From contig CM037461.1 in assembly GCA_021014325.1 (NCBI GenBank), positions 8,089,501-8,153,500 on the forward strand: a stretch of DNA of 64,000 nucleotides, written 5' to 3'. The DNA comes from Plazaster borealis. Its lineage: Eukaryota; Echinodermata; Asteroidea; Forcipulatida; Labidiasteridae. Positions 12,513 through 21,500 of this stretch are shown piece by piece; position 1 is the first letter of the stretch; the number at the start of each line of letters is the position of its first letter. The position numbers were made by a program, and so were the translations under genes. The notes beneath the pieces were generated by a model. The model did no database searches and was not told the DNA's origin. It worked only from the letters and a program-made list of their open reading frames with translations.

Positions 12513-15500
12513 AATGAAATCGTCTTCTATCACAATTCACAGTGCTCGATACATCTCTGTAGAGCTATAACATGTAATAAATTCAGTATATGAGTTAAAC
12601 AAACTCTGGCATATCTCTCTTCTGGACAGACTGTTTCGTACCATAAGGCACTCTATATATATATAATGATTTTGGGTTGAACAAAGAAAAATTGACTAGA
12701 GTGGGATTTGAACCAACGACCTCCGGTTTAACGTGCCGGCGCTCTACCAACTGAGCTATCTAGCCCTATGTTGGCGGTCTCCCTATTTTGTCAATATCTT
12801 TGTTCGGGGGGTGCCAGTCAGAAAGCCATTCAACCGCAAACTGCCGTGTAGCCAGGGATCACACCCATACGATACAACCTGGGAAGCGGCAGCCGGGGAT
12901 CACCTTAAGGATGCGACTTTTTTATATATCATATATCAAGTAATGGACCACAAGGGAAACTGACTGGGTAAATATTAAATGATTTTGGGTTGAACAAAGA
13001 AAATTGACTAGATGGATTTGAACCAACGACCTCCGGTTTAACGTGCCGGCGCTCTACCAACTGAGCTATCTAGCCCTATGTTGGCGGTCTCCCTATTTTG
13101 TCAATATCTTTGTTCGGGGTGCCAGTCAGAAAGCCATTCAACCGCAAACTGCCGTGTAGCCAGGATCACACCCATACGATACAACCTGGGAAGCGGCAGC
13201 CGGGGATCACCTTAAGGATGCGACTTTTTTTATATATCATATATCAAGTAATGGACCACAAGGGAAACTGACTGGGTAAATATTAAATGATTTTGGGTTG
13301 AACAAAGAAAAATTGACTAGAGTGGGATTTGAACCAACGACCTCCGGTTTAACGTGCCGGCGCTCTACCAACTGAGCTATCTAGCCCTATGTTGGCGGTC
13401 TCCCTATTTTATTTTATATATATATATATATATTTATATATAATGATTTTGGGTTGAACAAAGAAAAATTGACTAGAGTGGGATTTGAACCAACGACCTA
13501 ATAAATTCAGAATATGAGTTAAACAAACTCTGGCATATATATATTTTTTTACTTGTTAAGATCTATATTTGCATGGTAAACTTTCAGAACACTTATTTTT
13601 AGGCAAAAGAGCTACGAATACAACAATTTTGTGATCATACTTTAGTCTAATTTGTATCCTTTTGCGCGAAACGGTAGTTTAAAACATCAATTGACTTGTA
13701 ATTCGTTTTTAACAAAAAAAATGATATATTGGCTAATTTCAAACGGGAGTAACTCAGCAACGCGATACACCCCAAAGCTTAGACATATATACCAAATAAC
13801 TGCTGCTGGTGTGTTCTTTCCAGCCATGCATATAACTCAATTCTTTAAATTGTCAACATCTGACTAATTTTCACAGAGCGGGTCACATTTAGGAAATATA
13901 TAAGGTAATGAAAAGTCATCCTTACACTGTTGTAAAGCTTATTTACATCAAAACAGGTCGATGTTTCAAGCGTTTCCTCCAGTAGCGGTCCATCCCAAAT
14001 CACTGTCGATGTGCAGCGTCAAACCTCATGGGACACCAGGTTTTCGTTTAAATGGGTTGACCTCGAGCTCGGACGCATTATCGGGGCTGGGTGCTATGGT
14101 GAAGTCAGACTGGGAAATGTGAAGATGAAAGGGGGACGGAAGCTGACAGCTGTCAAGACAATAAGATGTACGTTGTCAAAATATATTTAATGATTGTAAA
14201 TAAATAACAAGATAAACTACAACTTTATTATCCCACATTGGGGAATTTTCAAAAGTCATTGTTTTATGCAGTATTTGACCCCAGAGGTTGGGGTGAAGTA
14301 TTCACACTGCTGAACAGGCCGTACAGAGTTGTTCGAACCAGTGAATAATGTTCATGTTGTTTTGCTTGTTTGCTTTGATATGAGGATACACTATACACAA
14401 AATGAAAAACAATTTATACAATTGAATAATCATTAACCAACTAGTTATTTTGTGGGTGAAGCTACAGCTAGGGTGCCGATGGACTTTAAAAGGGGTTATT
14501 GAAAGTAACATTTACAAGTCGCAGCAGTTAGGCTATACAAAATAGAAACACATAATAACGCAGACACTGTATTCAGCTAAACTCTGTATTCAGTAGACAC
14601 TGTATGAAGCTCAAACTTTCAAATTAGATTTTCATGTTATAACTATTTCCTTATAATTGTGCCGATAAATCAGCAATACGTCAACAACAATGAATGACCT
14701 TACCTTAAATATCTCAACAGTGAATTCGTCACCAAGCGCAAGGAGTGACTTTGAGAAAGAGTTGGAGACGCTCAAGAGCATTGGTCATCATACTAATATA
14801 TCTGTACTGGTGGGGTCGTGTGAACATGAAGGTATATGCGCAGTAGAGTATACTCATATAGGTATTGCGCAATAAAAATGTCCGTTATTATAATGTAATT
14901 AATGCGGCAGATTTAACTATTTGTTTTGTTTGGCTTATGCATTTGTTTGTTTGTTTGTCTGTTTGTTTGATTGTTTGATTGCTGTTTGTTTGTTTGTTTG
15001 TTTGTTTGTTTGCTTGCTTGTCTGTCTGTCTGTCTGTCTGTGCTTACAAGAGCTACATTGAGGGGCTACTTGTAAGTAGGATCTGTACTTGTGGGCTTTT
15101 CTTACATTGTGGGGTCATGCCCACAATGTTTAAAACAGAAAAGATTAAAGAAAAGGGATCATAGTCACAACCTGTGGAATGCCCACTATGTCACTCTCCT
15201 AAACACTGTTGTCTGTCTCTGGTTGTCTTGTTGTTTTTTCAGATTGTTTCTTTGTTTGTAGGGGTGTATGTTTCTTTTTTTGTTTGTTGGGGTGTTTCTT
15301 TGTCAGTCTGTATGACCGTATGCGCTTACAGGTGCACCTCAAAATGATTCTAACAGAAAATATTAAAGAAACGGGATCATAGACAAAACCTGGTGAAAGC
15401 CCACAATCTCGCTGTACTAAACATGTATGCGTATCTTGTATATCCGTGTGTTTTTTTGGTTTTTTGTTTGTTTGTTTGTTTGTAGGGGTGTTTGTTTGAT

Positions 15501-18500
15501 TTTTGGGGTGTTGGGGTGTTTGGGCGCGGTATGTTTATTTGTTTATTTTGTTTGTTTGTTTGTTTTTTCGTCAGGATTCAGAAAGCACTGAGTGTATAGT
15601 TGTTATCCCACATAATGCATTTGGTTATATCATTAAACACATTGAGTACCCGCTGCTAATTAATTCGTCCCTCTTGCGCCGGGTTGCTCGCTGCTCCACA
15701 AATTGGGTATGACACATCTATGAAGACATTTGTTTTTTTCATTTTTCTTGACCCGGACAATTTTGAATGTAAATACGTTTTGGTATGTCCGAAGATTTAA
15801 CACTAATATAAAAAATTAATAAGTGGGTGAGGACGTTTGCTTATAATGCAAAGGTCGCGGGCTCAAACCTGTTTTTTTTTTCTGCTAGACTCAGAAACCA
15901 CTGAGACAACACTGTTTACTACACGTTGGTACATGGGTATAAACAAAATAATACACCTGATCTAGATTCAAATACTAAAATTAAACGATACGGCATAAAC
16001 CTCTTATTGTTTACATTATCTTGATCCAAAGACATTATTAATGAAAAAGAAAGAAAATCGTACGTGTAACGTCTTGGTTTAATGACACTGACCAATTTAA
16101 AGTAATTGTGTTAAATGCAACTGTAAATCCCCAGCAATCTATATGGTTTTATAAAGAAAACTTAGGACTACCAGTAAAATGTCCCGAGAGTGCAGATATC
16201 AATTTATAGTTAAGTTAACCAATAGTGTGCCTCACTTGGATTGAATGAGAGTGAAATGATTTTACCTGTTATAAATACAAGGTTTGGTATTGTCTTTCGT
16301 TTCGGGCTGACAAAAAACAATAGGCCCACAAGTAAAAATTACCATTCCTCCATCCTCTTTTGAAAGGTGTCTTGTATGTGGCCTTAGAGTACCATCGCAA
16401 TGGCGATCTTCAAGCCTACCTACGCCAAACTCGCTCGGACTCAGGCTCGTCTTCTTCAGAGCAGCTCTTGAAGTTTGCCATTGACATTGCCAAGGGAATG
16501 GAACACTTGGCGAACTTTGGGGTAGGGCACACAAAATAGTAGTGGCGAGGTTGTGCACGTGGTGTGTAGATAACACAGAACACACAAATCTACTGCAAAA
16601 TAGATCGGTAACATTTATTGAGAAACAAAAATGATATTGATAATGTAACTTTTGGTTGCATTTCACAACCTGTAAATTAGATTTACTGGTCTAGCATCAC
16701 CATTGTACTCCAAATGCAACCGCTTATGGTCACTGAAGTATCTGGTAAAATATTATTTGGTGTAGACAATGTCAAAACAATATCGGAATGTTATTGTTTT
16801 CGAAACCCCCGGTCTAATGTCAAGGTCATTGTAGCCAAATATAAACATTTTATCCGAGCGATAACTTGAGTAGTACTTGGCATAATCAACTGCAAACTGG
16901 TGTGTGAATTGGTATTGGGACCCCCCCCCCCCTCCAAACAAAAGCCTATTATTACACAACCTAGACCAACATGTCAGTAAACGGATTGGCTTGCGGGGCA
17001 GTTGTTTTTGCCAGTTGTTTTCTATTGAATATTTGACCACGTCATGTTTAATTAACATTTCTAATTTCTTTAATCCAGATCATACATCGAGATCTGGCTG
17101 CCAGAAATATCCTTCTGGGAGACGGACCTGTAGCAAAGGTCTCTGATTTCGGACTTGCTCGCTGGAACTACATCTATGTCAACACATCACAGGTAAGTCC
17201 CTACATTTTGAAAGCTCCTGGGTTACCTCGGTTTTGAGTCACAGGGGAACTTAACCTATATCTGAGTCAGGCTGACCCGCAATATGGTTAGAAAATGGGA
17301 TTCTAACTCCGATTCTTCGCAATTGTTGCCGTTTTCTGGGATTTTTTTACACAGATTCCGGTCCATGCTGACCCCGAATTGGGAAAGAACCCCAGAGGCA
17401 CAGATCCTTTTATTTTTGCCGAAATAGTCTTGCTCGTCCCCCCTCAAGTTGTTATTATTAATGGTTGATAACGACCTTAAACCTTCCAAAACCATTTTCA
17501 AAAATGTATTGGCCTAGATAACCCCTATCCTGTCAAAAGAAAAACACAACAAAATTATCTGTATCAAACAAAGGTTGGGGAAGGCATTGACCGATGCCAT
17601 GCAATGAGACTCATATTATTATACTTACACACAGAAGCTCCCACTGGAGCTGAGGCATGCATCTGCAATACAATTTTTAAGGTGAACGAACGAACTAACC
17701 CACTTCATCCATCTTTTGTCATGTGTTTCTGGATGGTATTATGGTGGACTTTCTAAAACATGTTTTGAACATTCACGGGTGGTGCAACAGCTCCCCGGCC
17801 TCATTACAGTGGTCTCATAGCAGCTATCGTTGCTCGGCTGACAAGACGACGGAGTGCAATGCCAGCGAGTTCGCTATTTGCTAATTTGGTAGTCATCAGT
17901 TCGCCCGGCATGACACCAGGCTCGAAACCTCATCGACTCGTAGTAGGCTATGTTCATGCGAAGTTCGTTCATATGACTGTCTTGATCGTGGTTTGATCAA
18001 TATGTAAGTAGGTGCGCTGTGGTCACATGACCTGATGACATCAGGTTTGTTGATAATTCAATAAAATGGCACAAACTGTTTCGCTACCTGCATGCAATCT
18101 GTAAGGTTTTTAAAAAACAATATGTTCTTCCATTTTCTGGGCAGAGCGCAAGACTTCCTGCACGTTGGATGGCCATTGAATCATTGAAGGACAAGACATA
18201 CACCACCAAGAGTGATGTGTACGTTAACAAAATAATGTATAATCCATAATTTAGGTTTTCCCGTTAATTTGAGGCAAATAAAGCAGTCCATTTCACATTC
18301 ATGCATTCATTTTAACGTTTTGTTTGCACTCTAGTTAAAGACATAACAGCTCCAGATTTCCGGCAATATCTCAAAAATGCAACCACCTTTTGAAATGAAT
18401 TTGTTACCGTATAGTTGTATGGTATATATTTACAATAGGATTAAATTAATCCAACTGTTCCAAAAACCAAAGGTATACGTTGCCTTTAATGTTCCATAGA

Positions 18501-21500
18501 TAATGGATTAAAGGTGCCTGGAAGCTCAATGGTTATCTTTTCAATTACACGGTCTGTAGGAAGGATCTTATTTTACTAATGCATGTTTTAATTTTGAAAT
18601 TGAATTACTCTTGGACTGATGATGAAACGGAACATTCATTTCTGAACGGAATTGAAAGAGCATGGAGTATTTACCAATATGTTACCATATTTTGTAATTA
18701 TAACAGTTGGTCGTTTGGAATAGTCCTGTGGGAGATAATAAGTTTGGGTAAGTTGTTTCAGATTTGGTTAAAAATGTAAACAAAATACTGAGAATTGTTT
18801 GTTATTATTACAGCGGTACTTTCACAGACTCGTTCTTTTAATATTTACCCATTTCATCGCGTAAATATTGTACATGCGGTGGTGTTGCATTTGTTAGCAA
18901 AGTGAGGTACTTTAAGTTGTTTGTGTCTTTATACAATGTTTATAGGGTGTATGAACAATAACATATGGGTATAATTTCATTAAGTTGCGTTAGCAGAAAA
19001 CGTTGCGTAAATATTTTCTTCTCGGCAAAATGAGCAGGATATACCAGTCTCAAATAATGATCTGTAGGGTTATTAATTGGCCCTTTTTTCGTGCTTAAAC
19101 AGCTCTATAAAATAGGGCCCAAAGACGACACCTTTGTTGTGTAATTGTGTATAGAAATGCACGTATATAAAAGCCGATGGCAATGCTAATGCCGGATATT
19201 AATTGCTGGATTTAATTGCAAAACAATAAATAATTATTTTGTTTAATTAATGTCTTTCTATACCAAGGTGGCACGCCATACCCTTTGCTCAGCAACAGCC
19301 AACTTATCCCCAGGTTGCAAGCTGGATATCGCATGCAAAAACCTACGGTTTGCGACAATGAAATGTAAGTAAGAAACGGTTCAACAGCCGGTAGCCACTA
19401 CCTCACTAATGCTAAAAATAACAGCTAAAGTACCCGGATCTCAGACAAACGTGACAAATGTCACCAAACATACGCGCGCAACGCTGCTGGTATGCCGAGG
19501 TCACGCACAGAGAACAGTTGTCGTCCTATGAGCTGCCTCCTTTTGCCCCATTGAGGGCGCTGTTTGAGAGTGTGTCGTCTTATGCAAGAGGTCAATGTTT
19601 AAATGCGTTTACTGACTATTGGCTCATTGCACAACGTAGAACGCACCTCCGCACATTTCCAAAAATTGTTGAGTAATTTCTGGTGTTGGTGAAATAATAA
19701 CAGGTGAGGTCACAAACTATGGTACAGCGCAGAGGACTCAAAACATCATCACGGAATAGGTTTCATTGTCAACAAAAACAGTTTAAACTCGGTTATTAGC
19801 TGCACACCAGTATCCAGCAGGCTCATATCCACATGTGTTTCTGCACAGCCACATTCAACTTCACCATCATCCAAGTTTATGCCCCAACGCTAAAATAAAT
19901 CATATTGAAAACACAAAAATTACCTCCTCGTTACTCTAGGTGGCTGGAGTGCCACATCAGGTTTTTATGCACACGACGAGTGACTGAGACAGTTGAACGT
20001 TTTGGGGCAAGAGAAAGTAACGATCGAGAGCTGGCCAACACACTGTTCCCACGTAAGACCTCCTGGGAAAAAAAAACATGGCACCCACTCACTAGCAAGA
20101 TACATTATTAATACAATTTATTCCATCCTCACTCCTCAGAGATTCAAATGTAGCATCAACAAGGACACTCCCTTGGGCTGATGTTGGTAGTGATCATGAC
20201 ATGGTACTGATGACGATCAAACTCAAGCGGACAAACAAAACACAAGCAAAGCAGCCCACGCATACAATTCAACGTGGAGAAACTGATAGACCCTCAAATT
20301 GCAGCAGTATTTGAGGCAAGTATGGGCGGAGGGTTTGCGGCTTCCAACCTACCAGAGGAAGACATCTTAATTCCCTTATCAGCTACATCAAACAAGTGCT
20401 CTTCAAGTCAGCAAGAGAAGTGCTTTGGAAGAGAAGAAAAACAGAACAAAGCTCGGGTCACCGATGACATCTTTGACCTGTGTGATACCTGACGAGACCC
20501 GAGGAACACCAATAAAGTGGATCCTGAAGCAGCACGCATTACGGTGCTGTGAACAAGAACATCAGGAAGCAAATGAGGAAAGCCAATGAGAAATGGACAT
20601 AAAACCAATTTGGCAACATCTAAGATAACAGTTTGAGTTTGACAAGGCTGTCCTTTCTCACCAGTACTGTTTTACATCTACCTGGAAAATGTCATGCAGG
20701 AGAAATGTCATGAGTTTCATACCTCTATCGGATGACGCGTCCTCTCTGAAAATTGCGTTTCGCTCGCGATATCGACATAAAGGGAGGCAGTGGGGCAGAA
20801 GCTTGGAATATCACCACCAGACTGTAAGAGGCAGCAGGGGCGTATTTAATGGAAGTTGATTCGGAAAAAGCAAGATCCTGAACACGTAAAGCCAACAAAT
20901 AGCACCTAACATCAGCCTGTATAGGTAAAGACTTGAATAAGTGGACAGCATCAAATATCCTTGGTCCACTTTGAGCAAGGATGACAGCTCAGCCGAATAC
21001 ATCAAAACAACACTCTTTCAGGCTGAATGTCATTTGGAAAAGCAGCTTCCTCAGCCTTCATACGGAGGTTAAATTATACGAGTCGCTTGTGGTTTCCAGT
21101 ATCATGTATGGGTGTAAGAGCTGGACACTTAGGGCCGTAACTACGAAAGCCGTTTATCTTTATACTAGTGTAGTATATAGACGTGGATAAATCCAAGTTA
21201 CACGCGTCTTCCTAAACACCTGAATTAAACAAGTCTTACGAAATATCTTAAATAGTTGCTTAGTTATCCTTGTGTAACTAGGACAGTCTAAACTTATTGA
21301 CCGTGGTCCCTATTGTTAAATACATTGTAATGTAGATAGAGGATTGCGCAACAACATGAACATGTATGATATGCCTCAGTATAGAGAAATCTTCAGCAGG
21401 TCGTTACTTCGATACTCTACAGCCATGGCTGATAAAAGGCAACGCAGTGACAATTTCACTGCTGACGAAAGGATGGCTCTCGTTGAGACCATGAGGGACT

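Larger units (their letters stand above)
11361..13500. repeat. inverted tandem array of about 315-bp units each holding a tRNA-like sequence
   Basis: Four plus-strand units of about 314-319 bp are followed by an (AT)n tract, a unique spacer, and three and a half units of 309-312 bp on the minus strand. Each unit has a tRNA-like segment followed by a common tail (TTTTTCTTTGTTCAACCCAA, CCCGGCTGCCGCTTCCCAGG-like, GACAAAATAGGGAGACCGCC). Units differ by only a few bases or short indels. Individual tRNA-like segments are listed separately. Confidence 0.9.

Noticed and set aside
11401..13386. Seven functional Asn tRNA genes
   Set aside because: C instead of U at position 33, stem mismatches, and the presence of a constant 240-bp tail in every unit favour a tRNA-derived repeat. 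They are listed as tRNA-like with low confidence.
15829..15890. tRNA-Ile-like 3' half
   Set aside because: Only the anticodon arm and an imperfect B box can be seen. There is no acceptor or D arm, so it is not listed as a gene.
16262..16666. Minus-strand ORF of 134 codons over the RTK hinge exon
   Set aside because: Antisense of a coding exon plus flanking intron. The plus strand clearly encodes kinase with good splice sites.
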